Assembly: GCA_964581385.1 (NCBI GenBank)
Contig: CAZOOK010000001.1
Span: 62,001 to 126,000 of the forward strand
Direction: 5' to 3'
Source: CAZOOK01 sp964581385
GTDB lineage: Bacteria; Pseudomonadota; Gammaproteobacteria; Nevskiales; Nevskiaceae
Length of the DNA: 64,000 nt
Shown here: one piece after another, positions 1 to 8,715 of the stretch
Numbering within the stretch: position 1 is the first letter of the stretch
Layout: every line of letters starts with the position of its first letter
Notes under the pieces: generated by a model
The model's input: the letters and a program-made list of their open reading frames with translations, nothing else
Databases searched by the model: none
What the model was told of the DNA's origin: nothing
Made by a program: the position numbers and the translations under genes

Positions 1-56
1 GACGGTGCGGACAATCGCCGGTGGTTGGAAAATAGGTATTCCGCGTCTCTCCCCAA

Positions 57-79
57 AAGGTCGATACTGTATGCATCTT
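57..79 (+). promoter_or_regulatory. Probable NsrR operator upstream of nsrR (imperfect)
   Basis: Two 9-bp half sites, AAGGTCGAT and ATGCATCTT, are separated by 5 bp. The right half matches the NsrR half-site consensus exactly; the left matches at 6 of 9 positions. Spacing is the same as in the near-perfect site in front of ytfE. It ends 19 bp before the nsrR start codon, which suggests autoregulation. The degenerate left arm keeps confidence moderate. Confidence 0.5.
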
Positions 80-97
80 TTTGCTGTCTAATGATCG

Positions 98-556
98 ATG
101 CGCCTGACCTTCCATAGCGATTACGGCTTGCGGCTACTGATGTTGCTCGCACTGGAGCCGGAGCGGCTCCACACCATCGAAGAAGTGTCGAAGCGCTACG
201 GGATATCGCGCAGCCACTTGATGAAAGTGGCGATGACACTCACACAGACTGGTTTCGTCGAAAGCGTTCGCGGACGCGGTGGCGGCCTGCGCCTGGCAAA
301 GCCTGCGGAGAGTATTGTTCTGGGCGCCGTGGTTCGCGCCACCGAGGACAGTCTCGGCATTGTCGAATGCTTCGATCGAAACACGAATACCTGCGTGGTC
401 GCGCCGGCCTGTCGCCTCAAGGGCGTCCTCAACGACGCAATGTCGGCGTTTATGGACGTTCTCGACCAGCGCACGCTCGCCGACCTCGTGAAGGTGCCGG
501 CGAACAACCGTCGCATGCGGCAACTACTGCCTTATACGATCGTCGTCGAGGAGTAG
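98..556 (+). CDS. nsrR: Rrf2-family nitric-oxide-sensing repressor NsrR
   Basis: This 152-residue protein is a typical Rrf2 regulator. The N-terminal winged helix (about residues 1-80) includes the glycine-rich wing RGRGGGLRLA. Three cysteines, C91, C99 and C105, are placed as in NsrR proteins that bind an iron-sulfur cluster. NsrR represses NO-detoxification genes until NO damages its cluster. The context supports this: ytfE follows on the same strand, and both genes have an AAGAT(N)CAT-type inverted repeat in front. The ATG at 98 is the first that gives the conserved MRLTFHSDYG start; no strong ribosome-binding site is visible. IscR is less likely because of the neighbours and cysteine spacing. 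Confidence 0.87.
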   Translation: MRLTFHSDYGLRLLMLLALEPERLHTIEEVSKRYGISRSHLMKVAMTLTQTGFVESVRGRGGGLRLAKPAESIVLGAVVRATEDSLGIVECFDRNTNTCVVAPACRLKGVLNDAMSAFMDVLDQRTLADLVKVPANNRRMRQLLPYTIVVEE

Positions 557-626
557 CTCAGCTGGAGAACTATCGCTCCGGGATGACAGTCCGCATTCGG
601 TGACATGTTTAGGCTCTCGACACGCG

Positions 627-661
627 GACGATAAGATTCATATAAAATGAATCTTATCGTC
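627..661 (+). promoter_or_regulatory. NsrR operator in front of ytfE (perfect inverted repeat)
   Basis: This is a perfect inverted repeat with 15-bp arms (GACGATAAGATTCAT and its reverse complement) and a 5-bp centre, ATAAA. Its core, AAGATTCAT-N5-ATGAATCTT, fits the NsrR consensus. It ends 14 bp before the ytfE ATG, so a bound repressor would cover the promoter or early transcript. Confidence 0.77.
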
Positions 662-675
662 ACGGGAGAATAGTC

Positions 676-1434
676 ATGACCGATGCAAACATAGCGACGC
701 GAGCTGCTGGCGAAAAGCCCTACCTTGAACGCACATTGAGCGATATCGCGGTACAGATCCCCGGCGCCACCGCCATATTCCGAAAGTACAAACTGGATTT
801 CTGTTGCGGCGGCGGTGCGACGCTCGGCCGCGCGGCGATGCAGAAAGGTTTCGCGCCGGACGATATCGTCGGCGAGCTGTGCATGATTGACGGCCGCCGT
901 CAGTCCGATGTGCCGGCTGAAACTACGGCGCTGATCGACCATATTCTAAATCGTTACCACGAGGTGCATCGACGCGAATTGCCGGAGCTGATCCGCCTTG
1001 CGAAGCGCGTGGAGGCGGTCCATCGCGATCATCCGAAGGTTCCGACTGGGCTTGCCGCCGCTCTCGAGGACATGCTCCGGGAGTTGGAGGCACACATGCA
1101 GAACGAGGAGCTCGTTTTGTTCCCGATGATGCGCGATGGTGGCAACCCGATGATTGGGCAGCCCATTGATCGCATGCGCATCGAGCACGACGAGCACGGC
1201 GAACGCCTGCGCGCCCTGGAATTACTGAGTGATTACGGAAAGTCTCCGGAAGGTGCTTGTCCGACCTGGCGTGCGCTGTACGCGGGAACCAGGAAGCTCA
1301 CCGATGATCTGATGGAACATATCCACCTGGAGAACAACATCCTGTTTCCACGCTTTGTGGCGCCTCATGCGGAATCCGCAAAGGAGCAGAGCGGTGGTTC
1401 AGGGAACAACCGCCACCTCTCGCTGCAGAGGTGA
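676..1434 (+). CDS. ytfE: Iron-sulfur cluster repair di-iron protein YtfE (RIC/ScdA)
   Basis: The 252-residue protein repairs iron-sulfur clusters damaged by nitric oxide or oxidants in the cytoplasm. The N-terminal ScdA domain (about 17-60) carries DFCCGGG with C43 and C44. It is followed by a hemerythrin-like four-helix region with the expected ligand motifs VHRRELPEL, AHMQNEELVLFP, EHDEHGE and EHIHLENNILFP. It is about 30 residues longer than usual. The last 36 bases overlap tail-to-tail with the convergent SCO gene. A GGGAG ribosome site precedes the ATG. Regulation by NsrR is expected from the adjacent operator. Confidence 0.92.
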   Translation: MTDANIATRAAGEKPYLERTLSDIAVQIPGATAIFRKYKLDFCCGGGATLGRAAMQKGFAPDDIVGELCMIDGRRQSDVPAETTALIDHILNRYHEVHRRELPELIRLAKRVEAVHRDHPKVPTGLAAALEDMLRELEAHMQNEELVLFPMMRDGGNPMIGQPIDRMRIEHDEHGERLRALELLSDYGKSPEGACPTWRALYAGTRKLTDDLMEHIHLENNILFPRFVAPHAESAKEQSGGSGNNRHLSLQR

Positions 1435-1980
1435 AGCGAGATCCGCATCGGTGGTGGCGAGCGACGTGTTGCGTGCGACGATGCGGCCTTCGCTGTCCAG
1501 CAGACTGATGATGGTCGAGTGATCGAAGTCGCCATTCGGCAGCTGTCGGTACTGGATGCCGAGCGCCGCCGCAAGTGCGCGCACATCCGACGCGGATGCC
1601 CGCGCGAACGTCCAACGTGCAAGATCCACTTGGTGCTTTTTGGCAAGCGCGGCGAGAGCGGCCGGTGTGTCGCGCGCGGGGTCCAGCGATACCATGAGGA
1701 CGCGGGACTTCGCACGTTGCTTGTCCGGTATCGATTGCTCAAGAACTTTGATGTGCTCGATCAAGGTTGGACAAATTGCCGTGCACGATGCGTAGAACAT
1801 ACTGATCAGCACCGGATGTCCACGATAGAGATCCAGCGCTGCGGCATGTCCGTCCTGCGCGATCAACGGCACCGTGAGCTGATAAAGCGAACTGGACGGT
1901 GGCGGATCGGCCTGTAAAAGCATCGGCGTGATCAACAGGATCAGCGCGGCAACAAGGCGGCGTGGCGAGAATCTAATCAT
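1399..1980 (-). CDS. SCO1/SenC-family copper chaperone
   Basis: This 193-residue protein has an N-terminal membrane anchor or signal peptide (about residues 8-24) and a thioredoxin-like SCO domain. The copper ligands are present: ASCTAICP with C66 and C70, and H154 in DFDHS. SCO proteins deliver copper to copper oxidases in the periplasm. Here the gene follows nirK and nirV with a 4-base ATGA overlap, so the likely client is the copper nitrite reductase. The client is inferred from position; no oxidase subunit gene lies nearby. The 3' end overlaps the 3' end of ytfE. Confidence 0.86.
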   Translation of the reverse strand: MIRFSPRRLVAALILLITPMLLQADPPPSSSLYQLTVPLIAQDGHAAALDLYRGHPVLISMFYASCTAICPTLIEHIKVLEQSIPDKQRAKSRVLMVSLDPARDTPAALAALAKKHQVDLARWTFARASASDVRALAAALGIQYRQLPNGDFDHSTIISLLDSEGRIVARNTSLATTDADLASPLQREVAVVP

Positions 1981-2789
1981 GGCGTGGCTCCGGATGCTGC
2001 ATCGCGCGCACAGCGAAAGCCGAGACTGCGCGTGGTGTAATTTGCCTGCAGGCTGCTCAGCATTGCGATCCGCATCAGGACGGCATATTCGTCGGTTCTT
2101 TGCAGCGATAGCGCACCCGCACCGCAGAATTTGAGACGATCAGTGTCGCCGGTATCGCGGTTGTCGCTGGCGACGAGCAGCGCATTGAAATCATCGACCC
2201 ATTCCCAAATGACGCCGTTCAGATCGCGTACGCCATAGACGTTGGCGGCGCCGCCAACGGCAGGCAACGACGCTGCCGAAGGATGCGAATACCAGTCGAG
2301 AGTGTGCTCGCGCCATGCCGGGTCTTCACGCGCATCGCGGCGCTGCTGATCGGCTGCGGCGGCGAATTCCCACTCGTACCACGTCGGCAGACGCGCGTTC
2401 TCGCTCTCGCAGTAGGCGCGGGCGGCGAACCAGCTCACCTGTGTGACCGGTTGAGGGCCGTCGGCGCCAGCGCGGAGCGCCAGCGGGCCGCTCCAGTGAG
2501 CGAGATAGCGGTCATCCGCGAACAGTGACGCAATGCGGTCGCGTCGCCACGGCGGATGGACCTGCACGAAGGCGAGAAATTCCGTGTTGGTCACCGGCTC
2601 AGTACGCAAACGATAAGGCGCAATTAGCGGCTGCGCGGACTTGCCGTCGGTGGGAACCGCGCTTTCGAAGCGGCCTCCCGGTATGGCTACGTAATCCGCG
2701 GGCAATACCGGGTCACTGATTCCGTACAGGAGCGCGGCGACGAGCGGAAAGCTACGGCGGCAATTACGCCATGTCCAACCCGGCGTCAT
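1977..2789 (-). CDS. nirV: NirV, formylglycine-generating-enzyme-like (SUMF1 family) protein
   Basis: The 270-residue protein has an N-terminal signal-like segment and an FGE-sulfatase/SUMF1 fold with family motifs: IPGGRF near the start, the central VSWFAARAYCE and RLPTWYEWEFAA, DLNGVIWEWVDDF, and the C-terminal SLGFRCAR. Proteins of this family beside nirK are called NirV; their role in nitrite reduction is not well established. The catalytic cysteine pair of true formylglycine enzymes is not evident, so enzyme activity is uncertain. The ATG at 2789 overlaps the nirK stop (TGATG); a TTG one codon upstream is an alternative. It is cotranscribed between nirK and the SCO gene. Confidence 0.82.
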   Translation of the reverse strand: MTPGWTWRNCRRSFPLVAALLYGISDPVLPADYVAIPGGRFESAVPTDGKSAQPLIAPYRLRTEPVTNTEFLAFVQVHPPWRRDRIASLFADDRYLAHWSGPLALRAGADGPQPVTQVSWFAARAYCESENARLPTWYEWEFAAAADQQRRDAREDPAWREHTLDWYSHPSAASLPAVGGAANVYGVRDLNGVIWEWVDDFNALLVASDNRDTGDTDRLKFCGAGALSLQRTDEYAVLMRIAMLSSLQANYTTRSLGFRCARDAASGATP

Positions 2790-4276
2790 CAATGCGCGGC
2801 GCCGGCGGGACGTTTGGTTGCGCTGCGGACATCACCTACGTCGGCGGCGGTAATGCGCCCGCCCGGGTTGCCCCAACTGTTGAGAACGTAAGTGATGATG
2901 TTGGCGACTTCATCATCATTGAGCTGGCTCATCGGTGGCATCACCGAGTTGTAGGCCGTGCCGTTGACAGTGACCGAGCCTGACAATCCGTTCAATAGGA
3001 TAGCGATCGGACGTTTCGGATCGGCGGCGATCAGATCCGATTTCGCCAGAGGCGGAAAGACATTGGGCAGTCCTTCGCCATTGGATTGATGGCACACCGA
3101 GCAGGTGCCATTGAACAGTGCGCCGCCGGCCTTGACCTGATCCTCGACCGTGAGTTTTCCGGCAGCCGCGGCAGTGGTTGCCGTTTGCACTGATTTGAGG
3201 CTTGCAGCGCGATCGGCCAGATAGACGGCATCGACCTCCTTGCCGGAGTAGATCAATTTATTTTCCGGGCCATCGACCTTGAGGATTGCGAGTGCACCCT
3301 TGTTGAATGCGCGGAACAGCGCATGGTCTACGAGAATGTAGCTGCCCGGTACTTCGGTATGGAACTCCACGATTGCGGCGCCGCCTGCCGGAATCAGTGT
3401 GGTTTGTACATTCTCCTGAATATTGGTGCCGCCCTCATAACGGACCCGGTCGAATATTTCACCGATGACGTGAAAACTCGAAGTCAGATTCGGCCCGCCG
3501 TTGCCGACGTACAGGCGCACGGTTTCGCTGGTCTTCGCGTGCAGCGCGTTGTCGGCAGTGAGCGCACCTTCCGCGCCATTGAACAGCACATAGGTTGGAC
3601 GTTCGTCGATGGCCTTTTGCATGTCGAAATCCTGGTGGCCTTTTTCACGGTATTTGCCGACTGTGTAGAAATCGCCCTGCATCACGTAATACTCATGATC
3701 GACTGCCGGCATGCCTTCCGGCGGCTCGACCAGCATCAGGCCATACATGCCGTTGGCCACGTGCATGCCGACCGGTGCTGTTGCGCAGTGATAGACGAAG
3801 ATGCCCTGATTCAGCGCCTTGAATGTGAACTGCGATTCGTGGCCCGGCGCAGTGAAGCTCGACGCCGCGCCACCGCCTGGGCCAGTGACGCCGTGCAAGT
3901 CAATGTTATGCGGCATTTTGCTGTCGGGATGGTTCTTCAGATGAAATTCCACGGTATCGCCCTGACGCACGCGGATGAAGCTTCCGGGTACAGTGCCGCC
4001 GAAGGTCCAGAACGTGTATTTCACGCCCTCCGAGATCTCTTTCTCGATTTCGCGTACTTCGAGGTTGACGATTACTTTCGCCGGATGATTGCGATGAATT
4101 GGCGGGGGAACGTTGGGCGGACTGGTCAGAACAGCCTGGATCGACTCACCTTGCGGTGGCCCCAGATCACCTCGAACCGAACCTCCAATGCCGGTATCCG
4201 CTGCGCGAACCCCTGCGCAGGCCATCAGCATCGCGGCCGCAGCCGTCCATTGCACGATATGGTTTTCGGTAGGCAT
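2789..4276 (-). CDS. nirK: Copper nitrite reductase NirK with C-terminal cytochrome c domain
   Basis: This periplasmic 495-residue enzyme reduces nitrite to nitric oxide. A signal peptide (about 1-26) precedes two cupredoxin domains. Type 1 copper ligands are H123, C164, H172 and M177. Type 2 ligands are H128, H163 and H318, with D126 and H269 as probable catalytic residues. The AniA-like HCATAPVGMH spacing is present. After about residue 375 comes a fused class I cytochrome c with CSVCH and a distal Met (VMPPM), an architecture known from three-domain NirK such as that of Ralstonia pickettii. The start at 4276 has GGGAGA upstream; the frame stays open further but the extension lacks signal-peptide character. 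An FNR/DNR-type box lies about 90 bp upstream. Confidence 0.94.
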   Translation of the reverse strand: MPTENHIVQWTAAAAMLMACAGVRAADTGIGGSVRGDLGPPQGESIQAVLTSPPNVPPPIHRNHPAKVIVNLEVREIEKEISEGVKYTFWTFGGTVPGSFIRVRQGDTVEFHLKNHPDSKMPHNIDLHGVTGPGGGAASSFTAPGHESQFTFKALNQGIFVYHCATAPVGMHVANGMYGLMLVEPPEGMPAVDHEYYVMQGDFYTVGKYREKGHQDFDMQKAIDERPTYVLFNGAEGALTADNALHAKTSETVRLYVGNGGPNLTSSFHVIGEIFDRVRYEGGTNIQENVQTTLIPAGGAAIVEFHTEVPGSYILVDHALFRAFNKGALAILKVDGPENKLIYSGKEVDAVYLADRAASLKSVQTATTAAAAGKLTVEDQVKAGGALFNGTCSVCHQSNGEGLPNVFPPLAKSDLIAADPKRPIAILLNGLSGSVTVNGTAYNSVMPPMSQLNDDEVANIITYVLNSWGNPGGRITAADVGDVRSATKRPAGAAH

Positions 4277-4358
4277 GCGCTCTTTCTCCCTGAGCTTACG
4301 TGTGGATGGGACACCATCCTCCTTCGAGAGATTATGCTGGCCTGGATTTATGCGGGTA

Positions 4359-4372
4359 TTGATCCGGGTCAA
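4359..4372 (-). promoter_or_regulatory. FNR/DNR-type box upstream of nirK
   Basis: On the minus strand the sequence reads TTGACCCGGATCAA, matching nine of ten defined positions of TTGAT-N4-ATCAA. Its centre is about 90 bp upstream of the nirK ATG, within the 118-bp gap after the DUF1254 gene. That allows a class II promoter with a leader of about 50 nt. Sites of this type bind FNR, DNR or NNR, which activate nirK under low oxygen or NO. Which regulator acts cannot be read from the sequence. Confidence 0.57.
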
Positions 4373-4394
4373 TTGTGCCCAGTGTTTCAGGTGG

Positions 4395-5804
4395 TCACTC
4401 GACCGACTTCACCTTCGGCGGTAACCAGACACCTTCGGAGATTTCCTTGTGCGGGAGATAGCAGCGCAGGGCAAGTTCGAAGTCTCCGCGCGGTGCCGGC
4501 AGCCAGTTCGATATCTTGTCTGCTCCTGGAGAGTCGTGCTGGAGATAAATGTCGAGCGAGCCGTCGGTACCATGGCGGAGCTCTTGCGATCTGTCGCCAA
4601 GCGCGTAGCGCTGGATGGGGCTTTCGACCAGGAACACGCCGGGCAACTGGTACATGGTTACCGACCAGAACGCATCGACGGGAGGGAGCTGGCCTTTTTC
4701 GAAGCGCAGCACATAGTTCCGGTCTCCGCTCAACGGTCGGCTTTGGTCATCCCGGCCCGTAGAGAAATTGTATGCTTCCTGCGGATCGTTGGAGGCCAGT
4801 GCATACTTCGCGATGTAGGCGCGATAGCGGTAGTCATCGCCAAATTTTCCGGTGTGCGGCGAAAACGCCAGCCAACCGTTCGCCTCAGGGCGGCCGGAGG
4901 GTAGCGAAGCGATAAGCTGCTGGCCCGTATCAATCGCCCGATGCAGTCCTCTCGCAATCGATGGATCGAGTTCGGCGGCTTTGAATTTCCTGTCAGGACC
5001 GACGCCAATCCGCCCGAACAAACTCATCAGCGCCGCCTCGCGCGCGGGTGGCGGATTTTCGTGGAGAACGATGTTCAGAAACTCAAAGAACTTGAGCGGT
5101 TCAGATGCGTCATAGGCCGGGGGCTCGCCCTTTTCATCAGGCATCTTCGCGTCTTTCTTTTTGTGCCAGGCGCTGAGTGGCGTCAGCAGATACTGGTCTT
5201 GAAGCGCATGTACTGCGGGCAGATCGTTTGGGCCGTCAACCAGTGTGCGACCGAGCAACCAAACGTCGTTGGTCGGAGATTCGATGCGCCGTATCCCCGC
5301 GGGCAGCTTCCCGGTCCAGCCCGGCCCGGTGATCGCATAGGAGGCGGCTTTCGTCCCGGTGGTTCGCTTGCCCACATACGCGAAGTTATTGGTGTAGAAG
5401 TCCATGAACTGCATCACGTAGTAGCGGCTTTTGGTGTCCGGTACATCGAGGACGACGGGTTCTTTCGCGAGATCGAGCCACGCCGACGAGTAGAGCGTGT
5501 CGTTATTCGGAGCGACGACTGTCGTCGCGGCCGGATCGAGTAATTCGCGCCGGTGGCGAAAGCGATTCAATGGTGTCCGGGTCTTATTGCCGGGATTGAA
5601 AACCGCTTTGTACCGGACGCGATACAGTTCCACCGACGGGTAGCCATAGATGTAGGCCTGCACCCCGATGGCGTAGGCGTATTCTTCCATGGCCTGTTCC
5701 GGCGTCAGCGGTTCGACCGACTTTTCCTGGGCCGGTGAGGAATCGGGTGCCGAAGTCATCAGAATGGCCGCTCCAAGGGCGGCAGATATCATAAAGTGAT
5801 TCAT
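4395..5804 (-). CDS. DUF1254/DUF1214 domain exported protein
   Basis: This 469-residue protein has a signal peptide (about 1-25). An N-terminal DUF1254 domain includes AYIYGYPSVELYR and VAPNNDTLYSSAWLDL; a C-terminal DUF1214 domain includes NYVLRFEKGQLPPVDAFWSVTMY and ends with DNF-like residues around LPAPRGDFELALRCY. The family is widespread in bacteria, but I know of no settled biochemical role. AGGAG lies just upstream of the ATG. It is on the same strand as nirK, 118 bp ahead, and an FNR-type box intervenes, so it may be a separate transcription unit. Confidence 0.85.
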   Translation of the reverse strand: MNHFMISAALGAAILMTSAPDSSPAQEKSVEPLTPEQAMEEYAYAIGVQAYIYGYPSVELYRVRYKAVFNPGNKTRTPLNRFRHRRELLDPAATTVVAPNNDTLYSSAWLDLAKEPVVLDVPDTKSRYYVMQFMDFYTNNFAYVGKRTTGTKAASYAITGPGWTGKLPAGIRRIESPTNDVWLLGRTLVDGPNDLPAVHALQDQYLLTPLSAWHKKKDAKMPDEKGEPPAYDASEPLKFFEFLNIVLHENPPPAREAALMSLFGRIGVGPDRKFKAAELDPSIARGLHRAIDTGQQLIASLPSGRPEANGWLAFSPHTGKFGDDYRYRAYIAKYALASNDPQEAYNFSTGRDDQSRPLSGDRNYVLRFEKGQLPPVDAFWSVTMYQLPGVFLVESPIQRYALGDRSQELRHGTDGSLDIYLQHDSPGADKISNWLPAPRGDFELALRCYLPHKEISEGVWLPPKVKSVE

Positions 5805-6185
5805 CGAATTCTCCTGCGACGGCTATTCGAGCGATCTCGCTGCACCATCGAATGGATCGCTCTGCGTTTCTTCCTTCAGCTTGGCGTTCATTGAGCTTGG
5901 CATAATGCTTATGCGAGCGCTGAAAAATTAAGAGTCAACGTTCCGACAAGGCGACCGTTGCAGCTTTGGCTGCTCCCGTTCAATAGAATTTTCGTATGGT
6001 CGGACGTCGTTCTCTTCGGCCTTCCATGGATGCTGTAAGCCTGAATCTGGTCGATGCGGTCAATATTCCAGTTCGGCTTACAGCGAATCCGACGCTCACG
6101 AAAATGCAACGTTTCGGGAGTATCCAAGCTATGCCTGTCCGTATGGTGTCGGGCAGGGTGTTCTTATTCAACTTTGGAGTGTCCC
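5805..6185. other. Intergenic region between divergent genes
   Basis: This 381-base stretch separates the DUF1254 gene from the secreted-protein gene and must hold both promoters. A 6-bp inverted repeat GCATAA-TGC-TTATGC at 5900-5914 is the only clear symmetry. Short reading frames here have no start signals or recognisable products. Confidence 0.5.
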
Positions 6186-6686
6186 ATGAAAATTATGAGA
6201 AACGAGCAGTGTTTCCTGACGGGTTCTGCTGCTATCGCAGCTTTGGCGATTGCACTGGCTATGCCGGTCGCCCAGGCGGCCAAGCCCACGGACGCGAGTG
6301 ACATAGTGGGAATCTGGCATAACGTGAATCAGAGTCCGCTTCCGTCAGGTATCGTAGAGCTCACCGTCACTGCTACCAGCGCCGGTGCGGTGAAGGTGGA
6401 GGCCGTCCAGGCCTGCGGTGATCCCGTATGCTTGCTGGGAACGACCACTGCCACCACTTACTCATTAGATCCTTCATCGAACGCAGCGGAAAGCTGGACC
6501 GCGAAATACCACACGAGCACGTCGACAGTGCATGTCGTAGCAACGCGACTGCCAGTGGCTGCGGCGACGCCGGGAGAATTTATTCAGGTGTCGGTCTTCA
6601 CCAATTATTCAGGCGGCGATTCCCGCGATAGCTTTGAACAAACGGCTACTTTCCAGCGCATTGTGGACCCGCCCGTGCATCCCTGA
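6186..6686 (+). CDS. Small secreted protein of unknown function
   Basis: The 166-residue product begins with a clear signal peptide (AALAIALAMPVAQA, cleavage near residue 30). The mature part is about 135 residues, rich in Thr, Val and Ser, and looks like an all-beta domain. It begins with DIVGIWHN, a motif resembling the start of small lipocalin-like or DUF2147-type domains. It has a pair of cysteines (ACGDPVC) that could form a disulfide. The ATG at 6186 has TTGGAG upstream; the open frame extends further, but the extension lacks a signal peptide. I do not recognise the family. Confidence 0.7.
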   Translation: MKIMRNEQCFLTGSAAIAALAIALAMPVAQAAKPTDASDIVGIWHNVNQSPLPSGIVELTVTATSAGAVKVEAVQACGDPVCLLGTTTATTYSLDPSSNAAESWTAKYHTSTSTVHVVATRLPVAAATPGEFIQVSVFTNYSGGDSRDSFEQTATFQRIVDPPVHP

Positions 6687-6701
6687 CCGTTGCGAAGAAA
6701 G

Positions 6702-6747
6702 ATCCCTGTACGCGGATGTTCATGCGTCCGTATACAGGGATTGATTT
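6702..6747 (+). terminator. Hairpin terminator after the secreted-protein gene
   Basis: ATCCCTGTA (6702-6710) pairs with TACAGGGAT (6733-6741), and CGGA pairs with TCCG above a 2x2 internal loop. The sequence TGATTT follows. The hairpin starts 15 bases after the stop codon. The weak T run lowers confidence. Confidence 0.5.
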
Positions 6748-6838
6748 GCCGCGGCGATCCACTTGCTGGATGAAAGCGAACGTTGTGACAGAGATTTCCA
6801 GGATCTATAACCGCGCGCGATGTCGGCGGCTGGTGATC

Positions 6839-6860
6839 GGTTTGTACGAGGTTTGTACGA
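6839..6860 (+). repeat. Perfect 11-bp tandem repeat
   Basis: GGTTTGTACGA occurs twice with no spacer. The 11-bp period is close to one helical turn, as expected for a protein bound to the same face of DNA. It lies about 470 bp upstream of the P450 start, so a link to that gene is only a possibility. Confidence 0.6.
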
Positions 6861-7331
6861 TTCGGTGAGTGAGTGGACGGTATTTCGTGGAAAATGCTGC
6901 CCACTAAACATGAAGATTGGACAATAACCCATAGGTATTACTCTCGTAACCTTATGACGCCATTGCTATTCTTAAATATAGGGCGTTGGTCATAAGCGAC
7001 ACGTCGCCATTCGCGGACGCCCGCACACTTAGTCCGTTTGAATGTGGGTTTAGTCAGTTGACTACGCTACTCTTCTGGGCGGCAGCGATGGTTGGTTCTG
7101 GTGCGGATTTCAAGTGACTCGACCGGCAAAAACATATGAAAATCCGGTCACGCCAATATGTGTTTTCGCGAGCATTGCCGCAACCGTCCATGCGACGTGC
7201 CGGTATGTTCTGTCCCCGGAACGCACGGGCCGGATTCCCCCTTAGATGCGGCGCTTGGCTTATATGGCCATGCGCCGGTGTCGGTAAGGGCATAAAATCA
7301 GAATGATAAAGTTTTCACGGAGAAACGTGTG

Positions 7332-8693
7332 ATGGGAGTAGCAGAATCGGTTGTTAATCCGGCCATTCCTCACGTTCGGGGATTGCCCGTGATTGGAAAT
7401 GTCGTGGAAATGGCGAAGGACCCGGCGCGTTTTTTCCTGCATGCCTATCGGAAATATGGTCCTGTTTTCAAAATCAAGATCTTCAATAACGAATATACCG
7501 TGCTGGCCGGCGTCGAGGCTGCGAATTTTCTCGGCACCCGCGAGGGTAAGGATTCGTTGCGCTCCAAGGAGTTCTGGCAGGGCCTGGTCGACGAATATGG
7601 TGCGACGCGTACGCTGACGGGAGAGGATGGCGAGTCGCACAAGCAGTTACGTGAAATCATGAAGCGCGGCTATTCGCGCGAAGCGATCAAGGGCCGTTAC
7701 AACGAACTCATCGATATCACCGACCGCTGCATCATGCGGGATTGGAAACCCGGGACGCGGGTACCGGTCGTGGAAGCGATGCAGTACATGGTCACCGACC
7801 AGCTCGGCACCATCCTCACCGGCGCCGCTCCGCTGGAATACGTCAAAGACATCCGCACCAACATTCTCTACATCCTCAACGTGCTGGTCACGCGACAGCG
7901 GCCGAAATTTTTGCTAAAGCGCCCGACCTATAAGCGCGCCAAGGCGCGCGTGTTCGAGCTCGGCAACAAGATGATCGCGGATTACTACAAGACGGCGGGA
8001 AGCAAGACTGACGAACAAAAGAATCTCATCGACGACATCATGGACGCGCATCGCCGCGATCCGAGTTTGATTCCGGAGAGCGATCTGATCCTGAACCTCA
8101 CCGGACCGTATGTGGCTGGACTGGATACGGTCGCGAATACGACCGGTGCCATCGTTTACGCAGTGCTCAAGCATCCGGAAGTGCTGAAGCGTATCCATGA
8201 CGAGGTGGATGCATTGTTCGCAAAAGGGCGTATCGAAGAGGAGGATTTGAAGAACATTCCGGCCGTGCACGGCGCCGTGATGGAGACCATGCGCCTGTAT
8301 CCGGTCGCTGTAGCGCAGATGCGTACCGCGACGCGTGATTTCACTTTCGCAGGCCACAAGATCCACAAAGACGAACTTCTCTACATCGGCACCAGTGTTC
8401 CGCACTTCATGGAAGAATATTTTCCGAATCCCGACAAGTTCGATATCGACCGTTACCAGAAGCCACGAGCCGAGCACATGCAGTCGGGTGTTTATTCGCC
8501 GTACGGGCGCGGACCGCACACCTGCCTCGGCAAGAGCCTCGCGGAAGTGCAACTGGCGCTGTCGATGGCGCGACTGTTCTACAAGGCCGACTTGTCGCTT
8601 GACCCACCTGACTACGTGCTGAAGACCAAGACCGCGCCGACGCCGGGACCGGCAATGAGTTTCAGCGTGAAGGTTAATGGTTACCGCCACTAG
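7332..8693 (+). CDS. Cytochrome P450 monooxygenase
   Basis: This soluble 453-residue P450 has the conserved elements in order: I-helix AGLDT (oxygen activation), ETMR (ExxR), and the heme-binding loop YGRGPHTCLG with the proximal Cys. The usual Phe and Arg of FxxGxRxCxG are Tyr and His here. No signal or anchor is seen, consistent with bacterial class I enzymes that need separate ferredoxin and reductase; neither is encoded nearby. The ATG at 7332 lies 9 bases after GGAG; the GTG at 7329 is an alternative. An FAH-family hydrolase follows after 22 bases and an acyl-CoA ligase after that, suggesting oxidative breakdown of a hydrophobic substrate, which I cannot name. Confidence 0.9.
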   Translation: MGVAESVVNPAIPHVRGLPVIGNVVEMAKDPARFFLHAYRKYGPVFKIKIFNNEYTVLAGVEAANFLGTREGKDSLRSKEFWQGLVDEYGATRTLTGEDGESHKQLREIMKRGYSREAIKGRYNELIDITDRCIMRDWKPGTRVPVVEAMQYMVTDQLGTILTGAAPLEYVKDIRTNILYILNVLVTRQRPKFLLKRPTYKRAKARVFELGNKMIADYYKTAGSKTDEQKNLIDDIMDAHRRDPSLIPESDLILNLTGPYVAGLDTVANTTGAIVYAVLKHPEVLKRIHDEVDALFAKGRIEEEDLKNIPAVHGAVMETMRLYPVAVAQMRTATRDFTFAGHKIHKDELLYIGTSVPHFMEEYFPNPDKFDIDRYQKPRAEHMQSGVYSPYGRGPHTCLGKSLAEVQLALSMARLFYKADLSLDPPDYVLKTKTAPTPGPAMSFSVKVNGYRH

Positions 8694-8715
8694 GATCTGA
8701 ATCAACAGACCCTAG

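Larger units (their letters stand above)
6687..7331. other. Gene-free region before the P450 gene
   Basis: No convincing gene was found in these 645 bases on either strand. Apart from the hairpin at the left end it holds an 11-bp tandem duplication (6839-6860). It includes AT-rich stretches around 6920-6990 and 7290-7320 that could hold promoters for the P450 gene. Confidence 0.5.
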
